From assembly GCF_023630255.1 (NCBI RefSeq), contig NZ_JALPRS010000006.1:1-57203 (forward strand): 57,203 bases of DNA. The letters run 5' to 3'. A program made the translations under genes and the position numbers. The notes under the pieces are model-generated. The model searched no databases and was not told where the DNA came from. It saw only the letters and a list, made by a program, of their open reading frames with translations. The DNA is from Pontibacter deserti. GTDB taxonomy: Bacteria > Bacteroidota > Bacteroidia > Cytophagales > Hymenobacteraceae. Positions 1-8,713 of this stretch are shown piece after piece (position 1 is the first letter of the stretch; every line of letters begins with the position of its first letter).

Positions 1-51
1 GCGCCGATGGTACTGGGGTCACACCCGGGAGAGTAGGTGGCCGCCAACCCT
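1..51 (+). rRNA. rrf: 5S ribosomal RNA, 3' part (truncated by window start)
   Basis: The first ~50 bases match the 3' half of bacterial 5S rRNA: GCGCCGATGGTACTGGGGT, the matching arm ACCCGGGAGAGTAGG, then the closing GGCCGCCAACCC. These correspond to the helix IV/V region and the 3' strand of helix I. The 5' part lies outside the window, and the exact 3' end is an estimate. A strong terminator follows directly, as expected for the end of an rrn operon transcribed on the plus strand. Confidence 0.9.
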
Positions 52-58
52 ATCTTGC

Positions 59-95
59 AACACCCCGCTTTAGCAATAGAGCGGGGTGTTTTGCG
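59..95 (+). terminator. rrn operon terminator
   Basis: An 11-bp perfect stem, AACACCCCGCT (59-69) with AGCGGGGTGTT (80-90), encloses a 10-base loop and is followed by a T-rich tract. It lies immediately after the 5S rRNA end. Confidence 0.85.
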
Positions 96-346
96 TTTAA
101 AGCCTGTTCACTCTCGGCTCCAGGGCGGCCAGTGGTAGCGAGAGGATGGGGCGGCACCGATCATAGCGGGTATATGCTTATAGACGATAGGTAGCTGTCG
201 TGATGATCAGCTAGAAAGATTTTAAAGACGAAGAAAGATGGACAGATGGGAAGGCATGGCTGGGGAGTGGGAGGTTTACTAAAACCGTAACCAGAAGTAG
301 TGATAAGATACAGAGGATTCATAAATGTTACTTTATAATAGTTAAA
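96..346. other. gene-free spacer between rrn operon and aspA
   Basis: About 250 bases between the rrn terminator and the aspA terminator. The left part is GC-rich (around 110-165) and the right part AT-rich. I find no convincing coding frame, tRNA or promoter. The only sizeable open frame here (161-364, minus) runs into the terminator stem and resembles no protein I know. Confidence 0.6.
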
Positions 347-380
347 AAAAGCCCCACCTGCCAAAACAGGTGGGGCTTTT
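347..380. terminator. bidirectional terminator downstream of aspA
   Basis: A 14-bp perfect stem, AAAAGCCCCACCTG (347-360) with CAGGTGGGGCTTTT (367-380), has a 6-base loop. The A-run on the left and T-run on the right let it act in both directions. Its position suits the minus-strand aspA ending at 479. Confidence 0.8.
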
Positions 381-478
381 AGCTTAATAAGTCACATGTC
401 CTTTTATTATCACAACGGCTTAGGCTTATTATTAGGAACAAATAAATCCATAAAGACCCCTCCGAACCATCACAAGCT

Positions 479-1888
479 CTAATTGCTGATGAACTTAGGG
501 TGCAGCAGGTTCTCGATCGAGAACACCTCGTCCCATTTAGACTGCGCAATCAGCCCCCGCTCCTGCACCGTAATCTGATGAACGGATTTACCGGTCAGTA
601 GAGCTTCTTTAGCAATAGAAGAAACAGTTTCATAACCAAGTATAGGATTAAGTGAGGTAACTATACCAATGCTGTTCATTACCATATTTTTGCATATCTC
701 CTCATTAGCTGTTATACCAACTATACACTTATCTGTAAGTGTATGGCAAGCATTGGTTATATAAGCTAAGGAAGTAAACAAGCTAAATGCTATTACCGGC
801 TCCATTACATTTAATTGTAACTGACCTGCTTCGGCTGCCATTGTTATAGTTATGTCTGAACCTATTACATAATAAGCTGTCTGGTTTACTACTTCAGGTA
901 TAACAGGATTAACTTTACCAGGCATAATAGAAGACCCAGGTTGTAATCTAGGTAAATTGATTTCATTTAAACCTGCTCTAGGGCCTGATGATAGAAGACG
1001 AAGGTCATTGCATATCTTGGAAATCTTTACAGCACATCTTTTAAGTACCCCTGAAATCTGAACATAAGCACCAGTATCGCAAGTTGCTTCAATAAGGTCT
1101 TCAGCAAGAACAACTGGTATACCTGTAATATCACGAAGGTGCTTAGTTACAATTTCAGGATATCCTTCTGGTGCGTTAATAGAAGTACCTATTGCAGTAG
1201 CCCCCATGTTTATCTCACAAATTAATAACCGGGCTTCTTCTAATCGAAGGATGTCTTCCTTTATAGTGGTAGAGAATCCATGGAACTCTGCCCCTAATGT
1301 CATCGGAACAGCATCTTGTAATTGGGTTCTACCCATCTTAAGAACATCCTTGAACTCTTCGGCTTTTTGTGCAAATGCCAGCTGAAGCTTATTAAGAGCT
1401 TCAATGAAAATACCTATCTTAATATAAAGTGCTAATCTAAAAGCTGTAGGATAGGCATCGTTAGTTGATTGTGAGAAGTTTACGTGGTTGTTGGGGTGTA
1501 AATAGTCATAATCACCTTTTTTATGACCTAACAGCTCAAGCCCAATGTTAGCAATTACTTCATTTACATTCATGTTCACTGAAGTACCTGCACCGCCCTG
1601 GATCATGTCTGTCACAAACTGATCTATGTACTCCCCAAGTATAAGCTTATCACTTGCCTGGCATATAGCATCAGCAATGTTAGGCGCTAATACACCACAC
1701 TCCTTGTTTGCCATAGCAGCGGCCTTTTTTACATATCCAAAAGCCTGGATAAGCAGAGGCTCTTTTGAAATAGGAATACCAGTAATATTAAAATTTTCTA
1801 GGGCTCTTAAAGTTTGAATACCATAATATACTTCGTTTGGTATATCTTTTTCACCTAAGAAATCATGTTCTTTTCTAAAAGTACTCAT
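479..1888 (-). CDS. aspA: aspartate ammonia-lyase (aspartase)
   Basis: Predicted to deaminate L-aspartate reversibly to fumarate and ammonia in the cytoplasm, feeding the TCA cycle. It belongs to the aspartase/fumarase superfamily: the signature GSSIMPGKVN sits at about residues 318-327 and carries the catalytic serine loop. Conserved blocks TSVNMNVNEVIAN and HPNNHVNFSQSTND lie in the N-terminal half. At ~469 residues it is the usual family length. I chose the ATG at 1888 (MSTFRKEHDFLG) over an upstream TTG. The following context PVIPEVVNQ favours aspartase over class II fumarase, but the two are close. It lies 36 bases after the RNase D gene on the same strand, so the two may be co-transcribed, and it ends before the terminator at 347-380. 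Confidence 0.93.
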   Translation of the reverse strand: MSTFRKEHDFLGEKDIPNEVYYGIQTLRALENFNITGIPISKEPLLIQAFGYVKKAAAMANKECGVLAPNIADAICQASDKLILGEYIDQFVTDMIQGGAGTSVNMNVNEVIANIGLELLGHKKGDYDYLHPNNHVNFSQSTNDAYPTAFRLALYIKIGIFIEALNKLQLAFAQKAEEFKDVLKMGRTQLQDAVPMTLGAEFHGFSTTIKEDILRLEEARLLICEINMGATAIGTSINAPEGYPEIVTKHLRDITGIPVVLAEDLIEATCDTGAYVQISGVLKRCAVKISKICNDLRLLSSGPRAGLNEINLPRLQPGSSIMPGKVNPVIPEVVNQTAYYVIGSDITITMAAEAGQLQLNVMEPVIAFSLFTSLAYITNACHTLTDKCIVGITANEEICKNMVMNSIGIVTSLNPILGYETVSSIAKEALLTGKSVHQITVQERGLIAQSKWDEVFSIENLLHPKFISN

Positions 1889-1924
1889 TATGTGTTGTAT
1901 CAATATTATACTTACTTATAAAGA

Positions 1925-3106
1925 TCAAGCCGCTGAACCTCCGGTTTCAGGCTGTGGTAATGCTATACCTAAAGATGCTGCTGTTTCTAGAACTATAGTT
2001 GTTGCATATTTCTTGGTGCAGCGCAACTTGCCTGTATAACTGTATTCATTAATAAGACTTTGATTTATAATGAGGCGGCCGGCAAACTCGCCATACTGCT
2101 TCACAATCTCAGCCTGTACCTTAGTTAGCTCTTCCTTGCGGCTTTCCGTTTCAGGAGTTCTGTAAGGGCGTCTAAACTGATTAGTAGGATAATCATGAGA
2201 AATTTGTTGCTCTACTGCAGCTTTCTTTACCTTCACAATAGCCTCTGACAATTTGCTCTCATACTTCGGACTTTTTAACCTGCCATGTATACCTTTCGTA
2301 TGATTCAGCCACTCGTGTATATCTACATCAGGCTGCGACGCAAGTTCTACCAATGCATCGTTGGGTATAATGTAAGGCGCCGGTTTGTTTAAATTTTTGC
2401 CCAGATTTTCACGAAACTGATAAAGAGCCTTAAGTATAAACTGGTCGTAAAAAGTAAGCCTTGATGCATTACGAAGCCTTAAGTGAGGATTCTCAGATTC
2501 GGTGTATCGTAAGTTTTCTAAAAGTGCATTTTCTTCTGCAAGCCAATGCATACGGCCTACACGTTCAATCTCAGCTAACAATTTATCTTTTACCTGATGT
2601 AGGTAAACCACATCTATAGCTGCATATTGTAGTTGCTGCTCTGTTAAAGGCCTTTTATTCCAGTTACTGGACTGCTGTGATTTATCAATTTCAATTTCAA
2701 ACTCTTCTTTCAACACCGTTGCCAGCGATGAGCGCTCATAGTTCAATATTTTAGCAGCAACATCTGTATCCATTACATTCCGGATCCGGCAACCCATTTT
2801 ATCAAGAAGAAGGATATCGTTATTGGAGTGATGTATGATCTTAACGATAGCTTCGTTCTCCATTAAACTGAAGAAAGGTTGCAGGTCAGGTATTTCAAAA
2901 GGATCAATGATATAACAAACTCCGTTGCCTGCTGTAACTTGTATCAGGCACAGATTAAATCCATAAGTAAAACGATTCTGATCAAACTCCAGGTCAAGAG
3001 CTAGTTCCTGGCTTGCGCTCAAATCAGAGACTGCATTCCGCAACTCGTCTGTAGTGCTAACCAGTTTAATTGTAATGTTATTATTTGATAAGGTCGTGAA
3101 TTCCAT
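1925..3106 (-). CDS. rnd: RNase D-like 3'-5' exonuclease with HRDC domain
   Basis: A DEDDy exonuclease likely to trim tRNA or other stable RNA 3' ends. Metal-binding residues can be read off: D38 and E40 in LALDLEFD, D97 in HHSNNDILLLD, and Y161 with D165 in YAAIDVVYLH. The exonuclease domain covers about residues 12-205. A helical HRDC-type domain follows at about 215-295 (YQFRENLGKNLNKPAPYIIP and after). The length of 393 residues fits RNase D. The ATG at 3106 has no in-frame alternative nearby. The gene probably heads a two-gene unit with aspA. Distinguishing RNase D from a less specific ribonuclease of the same fold is not possible from sequence alone. Confidence 0.85.
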   Translation of the reverse strand: MEFTTLSNNNITIKLVSTTDELRNAVSDLSASQELALDLEFDQNRFTYGFNLCLIQVTAGNGVCYIIDPFEIPDLQPFFSLMENEAIVKIIHHSNNDILLLDKMGCRIRNVMDTDVAAKILNYERSSLATVLKEEFEIEIDKSQQSSNWNKRPLTEQQLQYAAIDVVYLHQVKDKLLAEIERVGRMHWLAEENALLENLRYTESENPHLRLRNASRLTFYDQFILKALYQFRENLGKNLNKPAPYIIPNDALVELASQPDVDIHEWLNHTKGIHGRLKSPKYESKLSEAIVKVKKAAVEQQISHDYPTNQFRRPYRTPETESRKEELTKVQAEIVKQYGEFAGRLIINQSLINEYSYTGKLRCTKKYATTIVLETAASLGIALPQPETGGSAA

Positions 3107-3199
3107 TCCCTAAATTTAACAAGTATTATACTTTGTGCACCACAAAAAGGGAATGTTTTAATAGGATTTCTGTATAGATATTCTCAATTTTTGATAAAA

Positions 3200-3234
3200 C
3201 AAAAGTCTCTGCCTATTAAAGACAGAGACTTTTG
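3200..3234 (-). terminator. terminator of the small lipoprotein gene
   Basis: Stem CAAAAGTCTCTG (3200-3211) pairs with CAGAGACTTTTG (3223-3234) around an 11-base loop. On the minus strand it follows the stop of the lipoprotein gene at 3259 by about 25 bases. Confidence 0.65.
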
Positions 3235-3258
3235 GAAATTAAGATTATAAAATAATTA

Positions 3259-3486
3259 TTACTGAACAGGAGGTTGTTCTTCCTGCATATCATCTGCTAC
3301 ACCATCATTAACAGTTGTATCCTGAACGGTAGTGGTGTCAGTTTCCATTTCCGTTTCAGTTTCAGTTTCCATATCGGATTCAACTTGCTCAGTAGTTTCT
3401 GTTTCTGTTGTATTTTCACCGCCGCCACATGCTGTAAAAGCTGCAAGAGCAAAAACAACAAAGGCTGATTTCCATATCTTTTTCAT
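3259..3486 (-). CDS. small acidic low-complexity lipoprotein
   Basis: A 75-residue predicted lipoprotein. The N-terminus MKKIWKSAFVVFALAAFTAC is a lipoprotein signal with lipobox cysteine at residue 20. The mature part is almost entirely Thr, Glu, Asp and Val, disordered and strongly acidic, with TETE-type short repeats. I start at the ATG at 3486 because it begins the signal peptide; an ATG three codons upstream is possible. Similar small Thr/Glu/Asp-rich lipoproteins are encoded at 27442-27696 and 50028-50345, so this is a recurring type here. No enzymatic function is suggested. It has its own terminator and is probably monocistronic. Confidence 0.75.
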   Translation of the reverse strand: MKKIWKSAFVVFALAAFTACGGGENTTETETTEQVESDMETETETEMETDTTTVQDTTVNDGVADDMQEEQPPVQ

Positions 3487-3743
3487 AAATAACATTATTA
3501 GTTAAACAACCAATTTTGTACATATTTATACGGAAGTGCTCAAGAAGTAACCCTAATTGCTATGTGAAATTGCCTTTTTTAAAGGCAATAGGCTTAAATC
3601 ATAAGTAAACAACCATATTTTAATGACAGCGGTAAAATAATCTCGTAAATGGCTATATATTATTAGTAAGGCACCATATTTTAAGGTTTAAAATTAATTC
3701 CTGATTATTTATACTTCTTTTCAAGAGCCTACATTTAATTAAG

Positions 3744-5501
3744 TTACATTTCGACAGCCTGTGCTCTGGAAGTATCCTGCGGTTGAGAAATCATTTTATC
3801 ACGCCGTTCTTTAAACTCAGATCCCTGCTTCCATTCTGGATAATCTGTTCCGTTAGCAATCCTGTAGCCTACTCTAAAAAACAACTGAAGATCTTCTACC
3901 GCACCATTCAGGTTCCAGTTGTTTCGGACCTCATCCGTTAATTTGTGGTAATCTTCGGCTGTATACTTATCCTGCCATTTCTGCACATAATCTGTTGGCT
4001 GTCCTTCTGCTTTCACTCCTGATTTAGCATACAGTGCAGGTACTCCCTGCTTTGCAAACTCAAAATGATCGGATCTATAGTAAGAGCCTTTTTCAGGACT
4101 TGTTTCAGGTACGATCTGGCGGTTCTGTGCTTTTGCTTCCTGGGCAAGTATATCTTCTAGTTCAGAGTTACCATATCCAACAACTATTACATCTTCTGTA
4201 GGGCCATAAGCATTCAGTACGTCCATATTAATATTTGCCAGTGTTGTATTGAGCGGGTATAACGGATGCTCAGCGTAGTATTTAGAACCTAATAAACCTT
4301 TCTCTTCTGCGGTTACAGCCAAGAAAAGTACAGATCGTTTAGGTTTGTTCTGAAGCTTGCTATAGGCTTCGGCAAGTTCTAATAGACCAGCTGTGCCTGT
4401 CGCGTTATCCAAAGCACCATTATAAATCTGATCGCCTTTTAAGTTAGGGTCTTTCCCTAGGTGGTCCCAATGAGCAGAATACACAATGTATTCGTTCTTC
4501 AATTTTGGATCGCTGCCTTCCAGCTTTGCTACCACATTATTGGATTTTATCTCGCGGAGCTTATTCTTGATATTAAAATTAGCTTTGGCACCAAGAGCTA
4601 CAGGCCTGAAGTCTTTTTTAACAGCAGCTGCTTTAAGTTGCTCAAAATTTTTACCGGTGGCCGAAAAAAGCTCTTTCGCTTTATCGGTAGTTATCCAGGC
4701 TTCTACAGCAGCTTTGTCCATATTTTTATTTTTACTGCTAATGTCAAAGTTCTCACGGCTCCAACTTCCCGATACTACTTCATAAGGGTATCCAGCCGGA
4801 TCGGTTTCGTGAATGATAATAGCGGCTGCAGCTCCTTTTTCTGCAGCAATCTCATACTTATAGGTCCAGCGGCCATAGTAGGTCATGGCTTTGCCCCCAA
4901 ACATGGTACTGTCTAGTTTAGTAGCATCTGCGGCAGAAGGTACAGGCGGATCATTTATTAGCATGACTATAGTTTTGCCTTTTACATCCAGACCTTTGTA
5001 GTCATCCCATCCGTACTCAGGAGCAACTATACCATAGCCCACAAACACCATATCAGAGTTTTTAACATCTATAGTTGGCACAAACCTGCGCGATACGGCA
5101 ACATAATCGTTCGGGAAGTTCAGGCTGATCTTTTTAGAACCAGCAGTGAAGGAAGCAGTAGGTTGGGCTGTAAAGCCAAACATTGGTACTTGCTGCACAT
5201 AAGAGCCATTAGGATTACCTGGTTTAAGACCCATTTTCTTGAACTGCCGGGTCAGGTAATTTACCGTAGAATCTTCGCCTGCAGTGCCCGGACCCCGTCC
5301 TTCAAAAGCATCTGAGGCCAGCACTTTTGTATGGTTCAGGATGTCGGTGGTGTTTATACTTTTAAGGGCAGTAGCAAGATGGGTAGTATCTGAAACGGCA
5401 GCTGTTTCTGCTGATTCATCTTCGGCAACCTGGCGGGCATTCTCATTGCAACTAAAAGCTAAACCTCCCAGAAGTATAGCCATAATGATTGTGTTTCTCA
5501 T
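3744..5501 (-). CDS. M28 family zinc aminopeptidase, lipoprotein
   Basis: A predicted secreted, lipid-anchored metallopeptidase of family M28. The signal peptide ends at a lipobox with Cys18 (GLAFSC). A protease-associated-type insertion lies at about residues 140-300. The two-zinc site is visible: H344 and D346 in SAHWDHLG, D365 in GALDNATG, E399/E400 in VTAEEKG, D427 in INMDVLN, and H479 in YRSDHFEF. At 585 residues it matches the long M28 form with a PA domain. Substrate preference cannot be told. It stands alone, downstream of the terminator of the type IX secreted protein gene. A second, shorter M28 enzyme is encoded at 29186-30097. Confidence 0.9.
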   Translation of the reverse strand: MRNTIIMAILLGGLAFSCNENARQVAEDESAETAAVSDTTHLATALKSINTTDILNHTKVLASDAFEGRGPGTAGEDSTVNYLTRQFKKMGLKPGNPNGSYVQQVPMFGFTAQPTASFTAGSKKISLNFPNDYVAVSRRFVPTIDVKNSDMVFVGYGIVAPEYGWDDYKGLDVKGKTIVMLINDPPVPSAADATKLDSTMFGGKAMTYYGRWTYKYEIAAEKGAAAAIIIHETDPAGYPYEVVSGSWSRENFDISSKNKNMDKAAVEAWITTDKAKELFSATGKNFEQLKAAAVKKDFRPVALGAKANFNIKNKLREIKSNNVVAKLEGSDPKLKNEYIVYSAHWDHLGKDPNLKGDQIYNGALDNATGTAGLLELAEAYSKLQNKPKRSVLFLAVTAEEKGLLGSKYYAEHPLYPLNTTLANINMDVLNAYGPTEDVIVVGYGNSELEDILAQEAKAQNRQIVPETSPEKGSYYRSDHFEFAKQGVPALYAKSGVKAEGQPTDYVQKWQDKYTAEDYHKLTDEVRNNWNLNGAVEDLQLFFRVGYRIANGTDYPEWKQGSEFKERRDKMISQPQDTSRAQAVEM

Positions 5502-5522
5502 AGTATAGCGATGTGTTGTTTC

Positions 5523-5565
5523 TAAAAAAAAGGTCAGGCTATATAGTATAAACTATAGCCTGACC
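5523..5565 (-). terminator. terminator of the type IX secreted protein gene
   Basis: Stem GGTCAGGCTATA (5532-5543) pairs perfectly with TATAGCCTGACC (5554-5565). On the minus strand it is followed by eight T residues (5524-5531 as A on plus), a classical intrinsic terminator. Confidence 0.85.
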
Positions 5566-5630
5566 ATTTGTACGGTGTAAGGTAAATTAGGTGCAACCGT
5601 TTAATACAGATGGTGCAGCTATACTATAAA

Positions 5631-7751
5631 TTACTGTTTCAGCAGCTTTGTTCTGTATACCTGCTCAGGAGTTTGTATAGTTAGGAAGTATAAACCGCTT
5701 GTTGCCAAATTACCGGTATTAAGTTTAAAATAACCTTCAGCTGTAATATCCTGCACTGATAAATTTTGACTTAAAACGGGCTTGCCATTTAAATCAGTCA
5801 TGGTTACTTGTACAGTTGTGGCATCTGATGCAAACAGTACATAATCTTTAAACGGATTCGGTGATACCTGAAATGTAAAAGTAGCAGAAGCGGCATCTAC
5901 CATATTAGTTCTGGAATAGCTGACCTCACCTGAGTAATCCAGCTGTTTCAGGCGGTAGTAGTTTATGCGATTACTAATAGGGTTATTGTGAGTAAAAGAA
6001 TAACCCTGGGCTACTTTACTGTCTGGAGATTTGCTGGGCACAAAACCTATGGTGTTGTAAGTATAGCCATCTGCCGATACCTGTACTTCAAATCCTTTAT
6101 TGTCTTGTTCCGATGCTGTCTTCCATTGTAAAGTTATAACGCGGTCCTGACGGTGGGCTTTAAACCATACCAGCTCAACAGGCATCGGCATTATAGGTGG
6201 GGCAAGTGTAAAAGTACCAAACCTGTTAGAGTTCGTATGGCGCATGGTATTTGTGCTTACTGCCGTACTCTGTACTGGCATCGCTTCCTGGTTCTGCCCT
6301 TTATTGTATAGTTTGTACTCATTCAATGGCTTTGATTTGAGTTCATTAGGCAAAAATGTCATCTCCATATTCATAGCAAGGGCGGTTATGTCATTTGTAT
6401 CTGATCTGCTGATATTATACTGGCGTGTCACGCTTTCAGTACCATCGGTAATTGTGGTAGTTACACCTGTAAGGCGCTCTACAGTTATTACACCTGGATC
6501 CACGTTGTTTCTTGATAAGGTTAAGCCAATTTTACCAAAATCTTCGGTTATTGCCGGGGCCAGTGTGCGGCTGGTTTGCACGGTGCCTATAATATGGGCA
6601 GCATCTGTTTCAGGAGTAACTAACGCAGCATTGTTGCCGAGCCATAAAGTGTTTGTGCCAGTAACTAAATGGCTCTGAGTAACACTGATTCCGTTTGTTA
6701 TAGTTATATCCTGCAGCATTTGTGCCTGCGCTGTTCCTGTAAACTGCAGGTTATAAAACGTATTGTTCCCGGAAATCTGCTGCAGTGTATTACCTTGTAA
6801 AACTATAGTTGAAGTACCTGCCTGCAAAGTGCCTGCATTGGCCCAGTCGCCTGAAACGTAGTATGTAGCAGCACCAGCAGATGTTGTTCCGGTGTTAACC
6901 ATATCGCCCCCTATAGTTATACTTGTAGCCTGTGCAGTTTCAGAAGCAAGTGTTCCATTATTAAGTATATCTCCTGTTATACTATGGTTGTAGAGGCCTG
7001 CTCTTAGAGTTGTATTTGGCTCTACTTGCAGGTTACCGGAAACTGTAAAGGCCCCTGCAGCGGTTTTTGTGTTATTACCAGCTAACTGTAAATGATGGTA
7101 AGCAAGCGGAGCTATACTTTGCCCGCTTACAGTAGAGCCTGTGTATTTAACGGTACCAGTACCTTTCGTGAATATGCCTGTGCCACTGTAGGTGCCACCA
7201 ATTTCAAGCACTGAGGTATTGAATACTAAATTGCCATCATTTGTTGTATTACCTGTTACGGCAATTTTGCCGGCTATATTTTCTACTACACTACCATTAC
7301 CTATAGTTAGCGAAGTCACCGTTATTGTAGCTCCATTGTTTATTAGGCTGGTGTAGCGGCGGTCGTTTTTTGAGTTAAGGTGCAGTGTTGAAGCAGTTAA
7401 CGATGCACCACTTGCCAGTACAAGCTCTGTTTTAGTAAAGTTCTTGTCGTTATTGGGTGGCGGAACCACTTCGATGCTGTTACAGCTTACAGAATTAGAT
7501 ATAGTTACCACATGGCCATCTAATAACTGCACCGAACTACTTGCCTGTGGTATTGTGCCGCCTGCCCAGGTTGATGCACTATTCCATGGTCCGGAAGCTG
7601 CAGACCTGATTACCTGTGCGCTGCATAGCTGTGAATACAAGAGCATGAGGCAGATTAATATTGTAAGGCCAATTAATGTTCTGACATCAGCATTTCTTTT
7701 CGAAGAAATTTTCTGCTCATCGGAAGTGTGGGGTACCAATTCGGTTTCCAT
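5631..7751 (-). CDS. secreted protein with type IX C-terminal sorting domain
   Basis: A 706-residue export substrate. The last ~75 residues (from about VSPNPFKDY to YRTKLLKQ) form a type A T9SS C-terminal sorting domain, which directs outer-membrane translocation by the Bacteroidota-specific type IX system. A hydrophobic export signal lies at about residues 27-46 and ends CSAQ; the preceding 26-residue n-region is unusually long and no later start fits. The body, from GPWNSASTWAGG on, is rich in Thr, Asn and Gly with repeated short beta-strand motifs (for example NNGTL and VSGNL), consistent with a beta-helix or adhesin-like fold. An approximate fibronectin-like stretch (ITLQWKTASEQDNKGFEVQ) precedes the sorting domain. 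Ligand or enzyme activity is not evident. Confidence 0.85.
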   Translation of the reverse strand: METELVPHTSDEQKISSKRNADVRTLIGLTILICLMLLYSQLCSAQVIRSAASGPWNSASTWAGGTIPQASSSVQLLDGHVVTISNSVSCNSIEVVPPPNNDKNFTKTELVLASGASLTASTLHLNSKNDRRYTSLINNGATITVTSLTIGNGSVVENIAGKIAVTGNTTNDGNLVFNTSVLEIGGTYSGTGIFTKGTGTVKYTGSTVSGQSIAPLAYHHLQLAGNNTKTAAGAFTVSGNLQVEPNTTLRAGLYNHSITGDILNNGTLASETAQATSITIGGDMVNTGTTSAGAATYYVSGDWANAGTLQAGTSTIVLQGNTLQQISGNNTFYNLQFTGTAQAQMLQDITITNGISVTQSHLVTGTNTLWLGNNAALVTPETDAAHIIGTVQTSRTLAPAITEDFGKIGLTLSRNNVDPGVITVERLTGVTTTITDGTESVTRQYNISRSDTNDITALAMNMEMTFLPNELKSKPLNEYKLYNKGQNQEAMPVQSTAVSTNTMRHTNSNRFGTFTLAPPIMPMPVELVWFKAHRQDRVITLQWKTASEQDNKGFEVQVSADGYTYNTIGFVPSKSPDSKVAQGYSFTHNNPISNRINYYRLKQLDYSGEVSYSRTNMVDAASATFTFQVSPNPFKDYVLFASDATTVQVTMTDLNGKPVLSQNLSVQDITAEGYFKLNTGNLATSGLYFLTIQTPEQVYRTKLLKQ

Positions 7752-7872
7752 TGTACATAATGATTAAGGTGAATTGAATCTTATGGCAATGAAATATCTC
7801 TCTGTATCTGACTGATTGAGGATATTTAGTGTAGTTGTATGAACTGAAAAGGGCTGTAAGTATAAAGTATAA

Positions 7873-8178
7873 TTAAGCTCTGTAGTAAATGCGGCTCATG
7901 TTACTATCATATGGATCGTACTCAGGGCGTGTTTTAAAGAATCTTTTATCCGTTACTTTCAGATCTTTTATATCGTCCAGTAAGAAGCAATGCCACCCCA
8001 CCCTATACTCGGGCAGGTCTTTTTTGTCAGCACTCCAACCGCACAAGCAATCTTGTTTTCTCTGGTTCTGGCCTATCAAGTGAGGCTCTACCAGATAAGT
8101 CTGGCCGCTATAAACAAACTGCACAAACAGCCTTGCCCCGATTGCTTTCGATACTTCTTCAAGCATAATATTGTTCAT
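7873..8178 (-). CDS. small WYL-like domain protein
   Basis: A 101-residue cytoplasmic protein, starting at the ATG at 8178 (MNNIMLEEVSKAIG). The middle, VYSGQTYLVEPHLIGQNQ followed by LCGWSADK and WHCFLLDDIKDLKVTDKRF, resembles the ligand-sensing WYL fold: conserved EPH, a strand with an aromatic, then an RxF-type strand and a KVTDKxF end. No DNA-binding domain is present, so if the resemblance is real this is a stand-alone WYL-like sensor. It has Cys-X-Cys (residues 44-46) of unknown meaning. No operon partner; flanked by long AT-rich spacers. Confidence 0.6.
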   Translation of the reverse strand: MNNIMLEEVSKAIGARLFVQFVYSGQTYLVEPHLIGQNQRKQDCLCGWSADKKDLPEYRVGWHCFLLDDIKDLKVTDKRFFKTRPEYDPYDSNMSRIYYRA

Positions 8179-8190
8179 GGCTGATATCAT

Positions 8191-8657
8191 TTAGAATACA
8201 CTTACAGATAAGTATTTTCTTAAAGTACTTGAATAAAGCTACCTATACTATTTACTAACTAACAGGAAACATAACCTCAAAAAGTAACACCTGTTTCTGT
8301 GGCTATTTTATAGTTATATCTTGCTGAAAGGGTGCATTAAAAAGGAATAGGCTGATTTGATCTGTGATAAAAAATAGCAGAAAGTAACATTTTGCTATCA
8401 ATTGCTAAGTGTAAATGCATTTAACAACCTGTAGTGCATAAAATGCTAACTATAAGCCCTTAGGAGGTTCTGGCAGGAGCTGTACAGGAAGTATAAAGTA
8501 GTTTTAACTATAAAGTAAAAATTATGCTTTGCTGGCACTGCTTAAACTTCATTACAAGTAAACAGGTAATACCTGTTGGTAAATGTCCAATATTAGCAAG
8601 TATAGTATTTCTGTATGTGGCTGTGTAATAGAAGTATTTGCTTATGCGAGTATACGT
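8191..8657. other. long AT-rich spacer upstream of sucA
   Basis: Nearly 470 bases with no plausible gene. It carries many copies of the TATACTT/AAGTATA words found throughout the window but no hairpin terminator or riboswitch I can recognise. The sucA promoter lies at its right edge. Confidence 0.5.
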
Positions 8658-8660
8658 AAT

Positions 8661-8689
8661 TTGATTTCTGAATAATACTTATAACTTTG
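8661..8689 (+). promoter_or_regulatory. sucA promoter (Bacteroidota type)
   Basis: TTG at 8661-8663, an 18-base spacer, then TAACTTTG at 8682-8689, matching the TTG-N17-19-TAnnTTTG arrangement described for Bacteroidota. Transcription should start near 8695, leaving a ~20-base leader before the ATG at 8714. The box overlaps an upstream in-frame start at 8687, which is therefore rejected. Confidence 0.65.
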
Positions 8690-8713
8690 CCTTTATACAA
8701 AGCAGTAATTCCT

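Noticed and set aside
161..364. 67-residue minus-strand open frame after the 5S rRNA
   Set aside because: Runs through a terminator stem and has no credible protein features.
8191..8686. riboswitch upstream of sucA
   Set aside because: The predicted transcription start leaves only ~20 bases of leader, too short for one.
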